Origin: Leptidea sinapis
Taxonomy: Eukaryota; Arthropoda; Insecta; Lepidoptera; Pieridae
DNA: 64,000 bases
Reading direction: 5' to 3'
Assembly: GCF_905404315.1 (NCBI RefSeq)
Contig: NC_066286.1
Location: 2,115,501-2,179,500, forward strand
The position numbers and the translations under genes are program-made. Under the pieces are notes generated by a model. That model saw only the letters and a program-made list of their open reading frames with translations. It ran no database searches and was not told where the DNA came from. Shown piece by piece: positions 22,691-33,991 of the stretch (position 1 is its first letter; each line of letters opens with the position of its first letter).

Positions 22691-23214
22691 AAAACACTAC
22701 TTTACTACACTCAAACATATAGTTTTAACTTTATTTTTTTCTTTAAAGTTCTATATTAATTTGTAGTTATATTATGATATTGATATTTTTAGAGTTAATT
22801 GGTTTATTATTAATAATAGTTTTTTGCTACAGTCATCGACTATTAAGTTTATTTAGTATAAGATTATAAAAAAAACGTTTTCACTTTCAAACTGATAAAG
22901 TGTACGATCAGTGATTCCATTGAATGAACTAGAAACAACTTACTTATACAGGTTTCACGTGCCGCGGATGATTTGTCAGGAGTTGTGCAACTCGCTGTAA
23001 AAACTAACTCGGCAACCGTTTTTATACTTCCTAGAGAATCGTTAAATTTATAATTAGTTGAGAGGTGAGTCGGGACTGTCTAGGAACTGACGAACTTACA
23101 AAGAATATAATAAAATTCAAGAACTTGAAATATAACTTTTTATGATTTAACCTATTTACAATAGGTTATTACTTATATATAAATGGTTTAGATAATTCAT
23201 GGGAAGGCTCTAGA
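22691..23214. other. No gene recognised
   Basis: Includes aacgttttcactttcaaac at 22872, another AAGTGAAA-type edge, without a matching partner. Confidence 0.4.
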
Positions 23215-23400
23215 CAATGAGAGAGACAAAAGAGAAGATGTAGTGATATTTTTACTCAAAGAGTTGGACGGGGCTGGATGAGAAAAGCCAGAGATACGCT
23301 CTGTATTGGAAAGGTTGTGGGAAGGTGGGAGGCTTTAGCCTAGTGGAGGCTTTAGCCTAGTAGAGGCAACTACTACCTAATTTATTTATTTATGTTAATT
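23215..23400 (+). pseudogene. LINE-C C-terminus and 3' end
   Basis: gagagagacaaaagagaagatgtag...agttggacggggctggatgagaaaagccagagat encodes RQKRRCSDIFTQRVGRGWMR, RKARD; the short segment 'ggctttagcctagt' is duplicated in tandem at 23330-23362. Confidence 0.65.
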
Positions 23401-23974
23401 TAGTTCTTATAAATATTTAATTTATAGTTAATTCAATACTTAAGTTAATTTTAAGTAATTTTTGTAAAAAGTGGAATGTAGGCTTTTTTATGTATTAATT
23501 TTATTTAATAAATGGAGCGCCGCTTTTTCCTTTATTTATATATAAAGTGGTTATACTGCGAAAACTACTAAACCGATCGGAATAGTACTTATACCATAAG
23601 ATGCAGCGTGTTTCAAAGATGGTTTTTGTATATAATGTTGGTAATTACTTCTCCAGAACCTATATTTTATGACTCATTTCTAAGTCACTCATTTAAACCA
23701 AGTAGTGAGAGAGATCGACTTAAAAATTTACAAATTATTCACTTCAGGAGTTGGTGTTTATGGAAGATACTCTTGTACTTAACTTTTAGGTAAAAACAGA
23801 ACAGATAATTTTAGAGTAGTGACAGATATTCACTTAATTAAACGGATACTAAAAAAAATATCACCGTAAATAAACTTACAATTTACTAACATTTAGACAA
23901 CCAAGGTGTGCGTAAGAGAAGTACGTCTTTAACGGAGATATAGCTGGACAGAAAAGTAAAGCGAACCTATTATT
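23401..23974. other. No gene recognised
   Basis: aaactactaaaccgatcgg at 23561 is a phrase common in insect Helitron bodies; 23885-23960 resembles the tail of repeat D. Confidence 0.4.
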
Positions 23975-24245
23975 TATGACAGTAAGGGACGAGACGAGCA
24001 AGACTTTCAGCTGATGGTAATTGATACGTCCTGCCCATTACAATGCAGTGCTGCTCAGGATTCTTGCAAAACCCAAAAATTCTGAGTGACACTACAATTG
24101 CGCTCATCACCTTGACACATAAGATGTTAAGTCTCATTTGCCCAGTAATTTCAGTAGCTACGGCCGCGGCGCCCTTCCAATCGAAACACAATAACTGCTT
24201 TTATAACGCCATAATCATCCTGTGCAATGGAGCCTCCCACTGGTA
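23975..24245 (-). mobile_element. SINE-A
   Basis: It runs from tatgacagtaagggacgagacgagc to gcctcccactgg, with a deletion around the 5' third. Confidence 0.85.
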
Positions 24246-24814
24246 AATGCGTGCTTGTTTCTATAACCGATTTTAATTGACAAGTTGTAAATGGCCAGTT
24301 ACGCTTGAATTTAGCTTTTTAGAGTTTTCAATATTAAACTATTTGACGCACACTACACATTGACATTGACACATCAAAATTGGTCTCTATTTATCGGACT
24401 GTCAGGTGGAACAGTTGTGGCCTATTGTAAGATATAATTATAGATTATATATTCTCATGCACACTAATTGTAATGAATAAAAAGATTTCCTAAGAATCAA
24501 CATAAAAAAGGCTTATATGGGATAATGTGATAAAGAAGCGATGTTTATCAATAGTTATGGTATGGTATTACACGTGAGTGGGTAGACGTTATTGTCTCTG
24601 GCAATGACGAATCTCTGAGCCACACGTGTGCATTCCTTTATCTGTCGTTCATGACTACAATGCTCTAGTAATGTTATATTTTGATGCCACTATGAGTGGA
24701 GTTATTGTGCTGTATGCACCAAAGAGTAATTCACAAAAGAAAACAAAGAAAAGGCCGAATATCATGGAAAGTTTTTACCGATCTGCTACCTTGCTGTTGT
24801 CAAATTTAACTTTT
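24246..24814. other. No gene recognised
   Basis: A 77-codon frame at 24626-24859 runs into SINE-A and is not credible. Confidence 0.45.
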
Positions 24815-25125
24815 ATTTTTATGAAAATAAAAGATGAGATGATCAGGCCATTCAGCTGATGGTAATTGATATTCCCTGTCTATTACAATGCAGTGCCGCT
24901 CTGGATTATAGAGAAACACAAAAATTCTGAGTGGCACTTCAACTGCACTCGTCAACTTGAGTCATAAGTTGTCAAGTCTCATCTGCCCAGTAATATCACT
25001 AGCTACGGCGAGCCTTAGATCGAAACACAGTAATGCTTACACATTACTGCTTCACGGCAGAAATAGGCGCCGTTGTGGTACCCATAATCAAGCCGGCATC
25101 CAGTGCAAAGGCCTCCGACTGGTAT
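24815..25125 (-). mobile_element. SINE-A
   Basis: tttttatgaaaataaaagatgagatgatc...tcgctcaacttgagtcataag...ccagtgcaaaggcctccgactgg is a diverged full-length copy. Confidence 0.8.
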
Positions 25126-25694
25126 ATATATACTTCCTTCTTGTCCATAAAATAATCATATTTCTTCTCATTTGGATGGACAAAGCCTGTCATATTAGCC
25201 AGTATTAATTATAAGAAGTCTCGAGACGCACTAGATGTTCACCATCACGTAAGCCATGCGGCCTGTCCTCTACGTGCGAATAACTCAGAAATCGGGAGTG
25301 TTTAGAGCAGAACTGCGAAAGCGTTTGACATCTTAAGCCTTTATTATTAAGATTTTAAATGTTAGTAGCCTAGTAAATTCACTAGCTACAGTGCCTTTCA
25401 AAACGAAATAACACAATTTGGTGCTGTTGGAGTTGATATCTTGAGATTTACCCTGTGCTTCCTCGGGGCATAGAAAGAATATCCATGGGTGCCGTAAGAG
25501 GCGATTTAGGGCATTTACCAATGGTACCAAAACGGCGCCTTTTAATTGTGTATGAATCACTCTGCTTAATCACTCACTTATAGTCAGGCGAGAAACATGT
25601 CCACCAGTTTTCATCTTCAAAGCCAGCCAGCCTCAAGATAATTATGCTAAATATCTATAGAAGGATCTGGATAGAACTTACGTGGCAGAAACAT
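25126..25694. other. Decayed repeat pieces
   Basis: 25371-25410 is SINE-A middle sequence; 25480-25520 (atccatgggtgccgtaagaggcgat) is a phrase seen in LINE ORF1 regions. Confidence 0.4.
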
Positions 25695-25862
25695 ATCTGG
25701 GCCAAACGCAAACAGCTAGAGGGTAATACAGGGTCCACATACTCATCCAACGTATTCCGGCGATCTTGACCAGTTCATTGGTCCTTCTTGTGGGGGGCCG
25801 ACCAACACTGCGACTTCCGGTACTAGACTGGCTGTTAGCCCTAAAATCCAAAATTGAAGGCA
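25695..25862 (-). pseudogene. RTE-like LINE C-terminal fragment
   Basis: The minus strand reads SVGRPPTRRTNELVKIAGIR, WMS.., the same segment as 9985-10060 with Trp to Arg at RPPTRW. Confidence 0.7.
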
Positions 25863-26330
25863 AAATGGCTGTTTACAAAGCTATTCTTCAACTTATTTGG
25901 ACATATGGGATTCAGCTTTGGGGATCGGGAAATACTAGTATCAGACGCTTGAGAGGATAGAAAGCCAAACCATTTGAAATATACTTAATATTCCCTGGCA
26001 TAGCAACCAACCAATGTACGCAGTTATAAAATTCAAAATTATTGAACAAGAAATAGAAAAATTCAGTAGAAGCTACCAGAGTAGACTTAACAGACACAGA
26101 AACGGTTCTGGAAGCTGATTCTGCAGGCTGAAATGCCACAGTATTCAGGAACTGGTAGTAAGATTTGTGGACATTGAGTTACGGGTTGGAAAAGCCTCTC
26201 AAATATAACACCAAAATACAGTCTGTCATATTCAGTCAGCACATTGCATCGCAGTTGAAAATCAAATTGCCAAGGATACAGAAAAAAAAATTAATCACTA
26301 GTAAATTTTCTTCTGGTGATTGCGTTCCTT
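25862..26330 (+). pseudogene. Jockey-clade LINE, RT C-terminus
   Basis: KMAVYKAILQLIWTYGIQLW, GSGNTSIRRL.. matches the 'LYKAILKPIWTYGIQLWGTA' signature of Jockey/BEL-like LINE C-termini. A stop follows at once and the rest is decayed. It is joined directly to the RTE fragment on its left. Confidence 0.75.
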
Positions 26331-26554
26331 AAGATGGCCCTTCCCAGTCCTTTATATCATAAACGTGCCAAGGTTCTGGAAAAATTTGTGCAAAAAAGCA
26401 GATATTTTATTGAATTTGTTTCTTGAAATCTGTATTTTCTGCTTCGATGAAGACCTAGATACAATGCACAAGGTACCTAGCAGTAAATTATTTTTATGAA
26501 AGTCGCTATAATCAAGTACTAGGATTTGTATAAAAAGTATGACCTGCCGCTTTC

Positions 26555-26870
26555 CGCCGAATTCCACCTTCGCACGACACGCCACAAGTTGGGATATCAT
26601 CCCCACCATCTGGATGTGTGGCGGTCCGATCAGACGCAACAGTGCGATCTTTCTCCACGTACTACAATGCGGTGGCATGAACTCTTAGTGCGGTGTTTCC
26701 AGGACTATACGGCATTGAGTACCTTCAAAAAAAGCGCGTACACCTTCCTTAAAGGCCGGTAACACTCCTGTGTTTCCTCTGGTGTTTCAAAAGAATATGG
26801 GCGGCGATGATCATTTAACACCAGGTGACCTGTACGCTCGTTTGTAGTCCTTTTCCACTAAAAGACGGGT
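26555..26870 (+). pseudogene. LINE-B C-terminus and 3' end
   Basis: The frame reads TTRHKLGYHPHHLDVWRSDQ..., RTTMRWHELL, CFQDY, STFKKSAYTFLKGR, followed by the standard 3' UTR. Confidence 0.8.
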
Positions 26871-27228
26871 TTCACTTTAAGTGCCAGGAGAAGTTTTCAC
26901 TTCGAAAAGATGACACTTATACAATACACTTGCAGAGATAAACAATGTTTCTGTTATTCTTTGCAACTTTCACACAGACCCTATTTATATCTCCAAATGG
27001 AATTACAACTCTTTGGAATGCTATATCGTTCAAGGCCCATCCTATCAAAAAGGTCTCGTTCAAGGTTCATGCAGAATGTCAGATAGTAAGGAAAGAAGGC
27101 AGAACATTGTGGCTATAAGATAACTCTGTGAAATAAATTTTAAAACGGGTTTATATGTTATTTTATTTTAATTGGCACATGTATTATGCATTTGTACAAC
27201 AAATGCATTATGAAATAAATAAACTATA

Positions 27229-27364
27229 AGCTAAATACAAGATAGGCTGCAACTTCACGATGGTGTGTACTCAGCATGTGTATCAGAAATAGATATAGCT
27301 AAATACGAGATTGGTTGCAACTTCATGATGGTGTGTACTCAGCATGTTTAGCAGAAATATATAT
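27229..27364. repeat. Tandem pair of a 68-bp unit
   Basis: Units at 27229-27296 and 27297-27364 share agctaaatac, gcaacttca and tggtgtgtactcagcatgt. A single related unit lies at 1238-1312. Confidence 0.85.
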
Positions 27365-27487
27365 ATTTAGATACAATAATAATAAATGATTTGAAACTAG
27401 CTTTATGTAATGTAAGTTAAAGATTATTTCATTAAATTGCATTTAGTGATAGTTTTTAATTAAATTAATAATTAATTTATAAGTAAA

Positions 27488-27828
27488 CTAGCTGACCCAG
27501 CAAACGTTGTATTGTCGATATTAAAATCGCGATACAAAAGTAACTGTTGATCGTAGATGGGTGAAAATTTAAAGTTGTATGTATTTTTATGTATGTATTT
27601 AATGCTGACTCATAATCAAACAAATTTAAAAAAAATGTCAAAATATTAAAAAAAAAATTCGTGTGGACCACCCTTAACATTTAGAGGGATGAAAAATAGA
27701 TGTTGTCCTATTCTCAAATAGGTCTGAGGGTAGGCCCAATATGCACTCAAAATTTCATGAGAATCGGTCAAGCCATTTCGGAAGAGTTCAAAGTTTAACA
27801 CCATGACACGAGAATTTTATATATTAGA
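27488..27828 (-). mobile_element. Non-autonomous Helitron
   Basis: The minus-strand 5' end TCTAATATATAAAATTCTC is at 27828 and the 3' CTAG at 27488-27491, preceded by an imperfect hairpin (caaacgttgtattg). It is flanked by A on the left and T on the right, as expected for insertion into AT. Confidence 0.8.
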
Positions 27829-28851
27829 TATAGTTATTAGGTATTAGGTATTCTTTTGAATAAATAACACTATTTTGATTTTTCTACTTATATGTATAAA
27901 TTCCACTTCCATGTTGCGAAACAATAACAAATTGTAATACCATAATAATATTTAAATGTCAGAATACAACTGTACCAGCTAATAACTATGTAAGTTGTAC
28001 TCGCTGGTCGACCAATCACCATATATTACGACAGATGTCAACGTAGTCACGCGCTCTGTTGACAGTCGTTTGTTTTGAACTAGCTTCACTAGATATTCTG
28101 CTGGCTAAACTGAAAATCATCTTGTAATAACGATGTACCTATGTAATACGTTACATTAGGGATATCAAAGGCAGGCAACGTATGTGTGTATCAGTGTAAA
28201 CTTTTACCAAAATACAGTAGTAGAACAGTACTTTGACTTCATACTAGAGCGCCCAAATTGACGCACGCACACATACACACGATATAAATAATTAAATATA
28301 TAAATAATTAAATAATATTTAATACCTTGTTTATTACAATATTGTTCTTTCTACTATTACCTACTTATTGCGTGCGTACATAAGTAGGTACACACTCAGT
28401 TTTTTATCTCTGGTTTTACTTCTAGGAAAAAGTGGCCGACACTTTTTCCTTCAGAAATAAAAAAAAAATCTGCAGCTGTATCTAAAAAGTCTCCTCAAAA
28501 ATCACGACAGCCACGATCACTATTATAAGTTCATACTTTATTGAGTCTTTGAAAAAGTCTATACTCTATGGCCTAAAAAAGTACAGTCTTTTTTGCGTCA
28601 CAGACATCTTAATTTAGGTTAGGTTTGGTAGGTTCATAGGAATATTAGGTAAAAAAAGTAGTACATATATTATATACATAATATTTCCATGTTAAAAGCA
28701 TTACACTAAACATTTTAATGTCAACTTAAGAAAAAAAACTTATTAATATAATTTACCAAAATGCTGCTTGGTATATTATGTAATTTTCACATTTAGCGTT
28801 AGCTGTTTGTGTGAATCTTTGCCATTCCTTGAAGTAAAAATAAAACCACTC
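27829..28851. other. No gene recognised
   Basis: Contains the 28424 hairpin, a CA/CG-rich tract at 28262-28282 and a short repeat D-like segment at 28320-28400. Confidence 0.4.
28424..28450. other. 11-bp perfect hairpin
   Basis: AGGAAAAAGTG-gccga-CACTTTTTCCT, inside sequence not otherwise assigned. Confidence 0.75.
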
Positions 28852-28859
28852 ACCAGAAA

Positions 28860-29240
28860 CGCGGACTAGTAAAAAAAAATAAGGACTCCGTGTCACCTTT
28901 CATGACAGTGTTGCACCAAAACAAGCCGATTAACGTGTAAATACATAGCTCCACGCACACACTTACACTACTACAGGCCGATAGCGGCCATTATCATGAT
29001 GAGAATTGTCATCGTCTGTGACAGATCAGTTTGCGTCTCAATAAAATATTTTAAAAATGTCGTCGTGCGTTGTGAAAAAGTGTAAAAATGATATTATATA
29101 AGTATTTGTGGCCATATATGATTATTTAAGCGAGAAAAATTGTGTAACTAGTATTCCCCATAACCGCACACACACTAGCATAACGGTGCTTCACTTGCTA
29201 CTATCACGGCGCGGAGTCCTTCTTTTTTTACTCGTCCGTG
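28860..29240 (+). mobile_element. Non-autonomous P-superfamily-like MITE with 8-bp TSD
   Basis: The 381-bp element is flanked by identical 8-bp direct repeats ACCAGAAA at 28852-28859 and 29241-29248. Its ends are inverted repeats of about 30 bp (C(G/A)CGGAC(T/G)AGTAAAAAAA, then AAGGACTCC). Internally, 29057-29101 reads MSSCVVKKCKNDII-stop, the CxxxxC opening of a THAP zinc finger, which is the DNA-binding domain of P-element transposases. THAP start plus 8-bp TSD favours the P superfamily over hAT. No transposase remains. Confidence 0.8.
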
Positions 29241-29844
29241 ACCAGAAATAAGTATGTATACAATATATTTCCCGCCCATTTACATTACAGTAACAGCTAG
29301 ACATAATATCTCATTTAAAATATATATAATAAGTTTATTTAGTTGATATGTACCACTGGTGTTTAATAATATGTATTTCCGCAAAATATACGGTAGAATA
29401 CATAAACATTGCGTAAATAATCAATCAAATATTCGCAACATGTATGAATTGTGAGATATTAATTGATCACCAATTTATTTTAATCCATCTAAACAAGCTA
29501 CATCCCCTAATCAAAGCAAAACTACTTCCGATTAGAAATCATTTCGTGTTGTATATAATCAAATAGTTAAATAACACAGTTTATTTATGTCTAAATTCAT
29601 AATTAGTTTACGTCTGCTGCTTTATGTCTGAAATTAATAGAATTCGTTATTTACTATTTAAAATGTTATAAAAAATGAGCTTGAGTGTTAATTCAACTAA
29701 ATTTCTAAAATCGCTTCGACTCCTGTTTCATCTCACCACGAGGCATTTATATGAACACATATATCCCGCTGATTATTAATGATTAAATTAACTATAAATA
29801 AAATATTAATTAGTACTAAATTAACTATACTAAATAAATTTGGT

Positions 29845-30065
29845 AGCAGATGCCTCTATGGCTAAAGCCTCCTTTCGAATGCGCTCTTTCTCTGGCTCTT
29901 CTCATCCAGTCCGGCCCAACTCTTTGAGTAAAAATATCACTCCATCTCCTCATTTGTCTCCCTCTTTGTCTCGAGCCTTCCCATGATATCCATTCCGTTA
30001 CTCTTTTCGTCCATCTTGAGTCATCAAATCTTCATATATGATCTGCCCAGCCAAATTTTAGCCAC
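29845..30065 (-). pseudogene. LINE-C C-terminus
   Basis: The minus-strand counterpart of 23215-23330 (ctggctcttctcatccagtccggcccaactctttgag) extends into the WAGHI region at 30040-30060. Confidence 0.7.
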
Positions 30066-30170
30066 GAATATAAGAGCAATATAGAACAATTTTAATGCTG
30101 AATCATGTAGAGTTAATACTTATAACAATAAAGATATTACCTTAAATGTAAACGGTGCAGAAATTAATGA

Positions 30171-30550
30171 TCTATATATGTATATAAAAATGAATTGCTG
30201 TTCGTTAGTCTCGCTAAAACTCGAGAACGGCTGGACCGATTTGGCTAATTTTGGTCTTGAACTATTTGTGGAAGTCCAGAGAAGGTTTAAAAGGTGAATA
30301 AATAGGAAAATGCTGCTAAATAAAATAAAAACAACAAATTTGTTTTTCCTTTGATGTGTCCATACATAGTTTCTATGAGAGAATTTATTGACGCACGGTT
30401 TGACAGTTCTGCTGTGAAACAATTTCATTACGACAGCAGGGTGCATATTTTGCGAAGTAATTTTTGATGTTATGATATATTATTGACAAATTCATATATA
30501 AACATTATTTTATTTATTATATACAGAACAACGTCTATCAGGTCAGCTAG
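30171..30550 (+). mobile_element. Non-autonomous Helitron
   Basis: It starts TCTATATATGTATATAAAAA and ends cagaacaacgtctatcaggtcagCTAG followed by T. The body contains the widespread 'cgagaacggctggaccgattt' phrase. A 108-codon minus-strand frame overlapping it is not a gene. Confidence 0.8.
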
Positions 30551-31164
30551 TTAATGATAAAAATGAAGGATCTCGTCTTTCGCAACTTAGATTTCTCAAG
30601 CTCCCCGCAATTATGAGGAAACATTAGATTAAAAAAAACCGCCATAGAGGTCCCGTGTCATCGCATACAAGATCGCTAATCAGCATTTTAATTATACGAG
30701 TCTAGGAAACAAACTGGTTTGTCCAGATTTTTGTTTCTCAAGCTTGACTCAACGTAATTATATAACTGTAGGGTTATTCACATATATTATTACTATTAAT
30801 CCGTGTGGGTGCCGGTGCAATTGTAGGTGTAATATTGTTTTCATCAGTGGGAGGTTTCTTTGTGTAAGTCGTGCCAATAAAGAAACGAATCTAAAATTAT
30901 GGCAAACAGGTCGAACTGACGACGAAACAGGGACGGCAGATAGATGATATTACACGTGCGAGTGAGAGTGAATCATTAGTGGTCGACATTTAAGATTCAT
31001 TTCAATCAGCGATTCATTAATAAAATTGTAAATTGATCTAACAAAATCTATGATTTAGTATATTTGAGGGTTGATTAATTAACATTAATTTTCTTATTTT
31101 TGTACATAATAGTTCAGTAATTACAATTTATAAACCAGTTATTAGTAACTTTAAAATAACGGTG

Positions 31165-31515
31165 TAATGTACAAATTCAAATATTTTTATTCAAAATCAC
31201 TTATTGAAAGTAAAAATTTTCTATTCTGAATTTAACGGTTCAGACATGATTACTCAGAAAAAAGAAACTCAGCGGGATTTTCTTTTTTTTAATCAAATTT
31301 ATATATTATATTTATTGTGTATTTATATAAATAGCCTGAGGATGGTATATCCATTCCCAATCTGTGTTACTTATCATAATTAAAGAAGTTATTGACGTTA
31401 TAGTCACCTTTGGCACATAACCGTTTTTTAAAATTTATTTTGAATTTCGTAATACATTATTTTTGAATATATTCTGGGATCATATTGTAAAAGCATATAC
31501 ATATATATTGAATAT
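31165..31515 (-). pseudogene. LINE-A 3' end
   Basis: The minus-strand landmarks run from the 3' tail (caaattcaaatatttttattcaaaat) to atattctgggatcatattgtaaaagcatatac, the RT C-terminal coding part. Frames are broken. Confidence 0.75.
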
Positions 31516-31654
31516 ATATGTACAGAACTTCCGTTTCGCACGTCCGCCAAACACTCTTCTATTTTATTATGTTTGTGGTAGAGTCGATAATTAAATTAAG
31601 GTACACAAAGGCAGCGTATCAATCAATGGCATTCTTTCCGGTATCAATACCTCT

Positions 31655-31760
31655 TACTATTATTATAAATGCGAATGTTTGTTTGTAACGTTTTCGTGCC
31701 TGAACTACTAAACCAGCGATCGAGATTTTTAATTTATCTATTTGTAAACAATAACGGATA
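31655..31760 (+). mobile_element. Helitron-like 5' fragment
   Basis: ctattattataaatgcgaatgtttgtttgtaacg...ctactaaaccagcgatcg matches the 5' part of the element at 7711; no 3' end follows. Confidence 0.4.
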
Positions 31761-31923
31761 CATCCTCAAACACAAAATGACGCAGTGAGATAAAAATAAA
31801 GATGTCTCTTTAAAACAAAAAAAGTTTCACTGTGTACAAATAATATTATGCACACTTAAATTACACCTAATAGCAAACAACCAGTAAACAAAATTCAAAA
31901 TATATACTTAAAATTATACAAAA

Positions 31924-32300
31924 CTAAGCTGACCCGACTGTAGCTGTTCTGTCAATAGAAAAAAAAATAGATATTGTATGTTATCCTTAAGTGATAGACA
32001 TATGCCATCGCGAACTATTCTATAGACCTATATAAGATACACAATTCCACCATACATTATTTTGTTATATCTCAAAGTGCTTAGACAGCATTATCGTTGA
32101 AAGCTCCCAGACGTCTTTTTTTTCCAACACCTCCAAAACATACAAAAATAAAAATATAAAAATAATTTCATATAAAAAATATATACAAAAACATAACAAA
32201 TTATATATATTTTTATATATACTAAAACCTTTTTTGAGTTTGTCACGAACAGACAGACAGACAAACGCGGTGTAGGACTTTGTGTTATAATATGTAGTGA
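31924..32300 (-). mobile_element. Helitron-like element
   Basis: The minus-strand 5' end TCACTACATATTATAACAC and a 3' end on + of ctaagctgacccgactg (CTAA in place of CTAG) bracket an AT-rich body. The acagacagacagac run near the right end is typical of this family's 5' region. Confidence 0.65.
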
Positions 32301-32835
32301 TAACAAATATATCTGACATAATTCAACTGTAGACGTTACTAGAATGAATTTTAAATTAAACTTTATGTTATTAGAAATACATAACTAATTAATGGTGATT
32401 TCCATTTTACTATATTTGTGCTAAGATTATTAACACCAAAAAATTGTATCTGCATAATGAAATCTTGAGTTTTGGACAGCAAACATTGCACCTATAACAG
32501 ATGCACCTATACCAGTATTTGTCCTCGTGTTTGAGATATGAAACAAATTTTTAGAGCGTGTAGCCGTTTGCAGTTTTGCACATATTTTTTTCAGGGGTGT
32601 AGATATAATTAGAAAAAAGTAAAGCTCATTCTGAAATTTATAAGTTTGCCTAGTGAGTGCAATACCTAGTTTAGGTTGGATTCGCATGAAAGACGCCGAA
32701 AAAAAACGAAAAAGATAGATCGATCGAAAGAGACGATCAGGACGTTCAGCTGATGGTAATTGATACGCCATGCCCATTACAATTCAGTGCCGCTAGAATT
32801 CTTGAAAAACCCTAAATTTTTAGTAATTGCGCAAA

Positions 32836-33136
32836 AGTTCTTGTCGTAAGGACCTACTGGCGTATTGCTACTTCGTATTTGTATGAATAAAATTTGGCAG
32901 AGTTAATGCTTGCTCTAACTGGCATAGTAAATTGATTGAGGTCAATTCATCGCTAATATGTGAATATTGACTTAAATGAAATATTTTAGAGTAAATATTT
33001 TGGAGGCAGTAGGTCAATCGCGAGCAGACGGTTGTAGCGTGCTTCGTTTGATATAAAAAATTTATAAAAAGACACGAAAATTGAACGACTATTCAATGCA
33101 GATAAAAATGTCATTATAGATTATTATTTAGACTTT
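32836..33136 (+). repeat. 301-bp direct duplication, copy 1
   Basis: This copy matches 36445-36745 base for base at a constant offset of 3609, with only one difference (33130 A versus 36739 T). It sits inside a SINE-A copy, replacing about 35 bases of that element, and is followed directly by a fold-back of the SINE sequence. The boundaries do not look like LTR ends (no TG...CA). Confidence 0.9.
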
Positions 33137-33137
33137 T

Positions 33138-33183
33138 AGTGAAATTACTGGGCAAATGACGACATTTGCCCAGTAATTTCACT
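33138..33183. other. Perfect 21-bp fold-back at the duplication junction
   Basis: Arms 33138-33158 and 33163-33183 are exact reverse complements around a 4-nt loop (acga). Each arm is SINE-A sequence (agtgaaattactgggcaaatg family segment), so the element was copied once in each direction at this junction. Confidence 0.9.
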
Positions 33184-33310
33184 TGCTACGGCGCCCTTTA
33201 GACAGAAACACAATAATGTTTACACATTACTGCTTCACGGCAGAAATAGGCACCGTTGTGGTACCCATAATATAGCCGCCATCCTATGCAAACGAGCCTC
33301 CCACTGGTAG

Positions 33311-33957
33311 AAAATATGTGGTGAAGCGAATGAAAATGAGGGGATACTTTATCCAGCTTTCGTAATTAAAGATAAGTTTTACCTGTACTGAATAATCGCG
33401 CAGGTGGAAAAAAAATATACGCTGAGTCATTTCCTAAGAACTGGTGTCAAACGACTTTGAAATAGTTGTGATAGAAAAACCTTAAGAAGCTGAATGAATT
33501 TATATTATCAATTAATAGTTGCAAGTTCTTTCCTGTATCGATAAATTGATTGTGTTCTTTGCTTACAAAACGTGCTATTTTGTGGTTTCGTAGTAAGAAA
33601 TAAAAAAATTTGGCGCATGAACTATAAAAGTAAACCAAAATCAATTAACTTCATGTGCAGTATTCAGAATATTATAGTAATGCAAACATGCAGCTATTTC
33701 TACCATAAAATTGAGGCGCACACACAAAAAATTCAATTGAAACTGACGTTTTTGTGGTATTTTTAGCCTATTTAAGGGATCCCAAGTGTCCGCACGTTAG
33801 CTGTGCTTTGACCATCTTAACTCAAAAAGTGACGCACGTATATTTCTCTTGCTATTCTTATGGGCTTAACCTGTAACCTAGTACATATTTGATCGAAGTT
33901 TGTTCCCAAAAAAAATCAGAATTATTAACGTCTAAATAAAACTAAATTTTAATGCGA
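33311..33957. other. Probable intron upstream of the CABIT exon
   Basis: AT-rich without repeats; the 64-65-codon frames here have no similarity. It could hold a 5' UTR exon that cannot be seen by eye. Confidence 0.4.
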
Positions 33958-33971
33958 CTCTTTTGTTCCAG
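33958..33971 (+). other. Splice acceptor of the CABIT exon
   Basis: A pyrimidine tract ctcttttgttccag ends in AG at 33970-33971, with a possible branch site (actaaattttaat) about 20-30 bases upstream. This implies a 5' UTR exon further upstream that could not be located. Confidence 0.6.
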
Positions 33972-33979
33972 AACGTAGC

Positions 33980-33988
33980 ATGGCCTGA
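33980..33988 (+). promoter_or_regulatory. Two-codon upstream ORF (ATG GCC TGA)
   Basis: ATGGCCTGA lies in frame with, and ends three bases before, the ATG at 33992. If the exon boundary is right, ribosomes would meet a minimal Met-Ala-stop ORF first, in a G-at-+4 context that is better than that of the main start. Confidence 0.45.
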
Positions 33989-33991
33989 AGA

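Larger units (their letters stand above)
32735..33310 (-). mobile_element. SINE-A copy interrupted by the 301-bp duplication
   Basis: The 3' half (gttcagctgatggtaattgatacgcc..., 32735-32835) and 5' half (tacggcgccctttagac...cctcccactgg, 33163-33310) of the abundant element flank the inserted duplicate and its fold-back junction. Confidence 0.85.
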
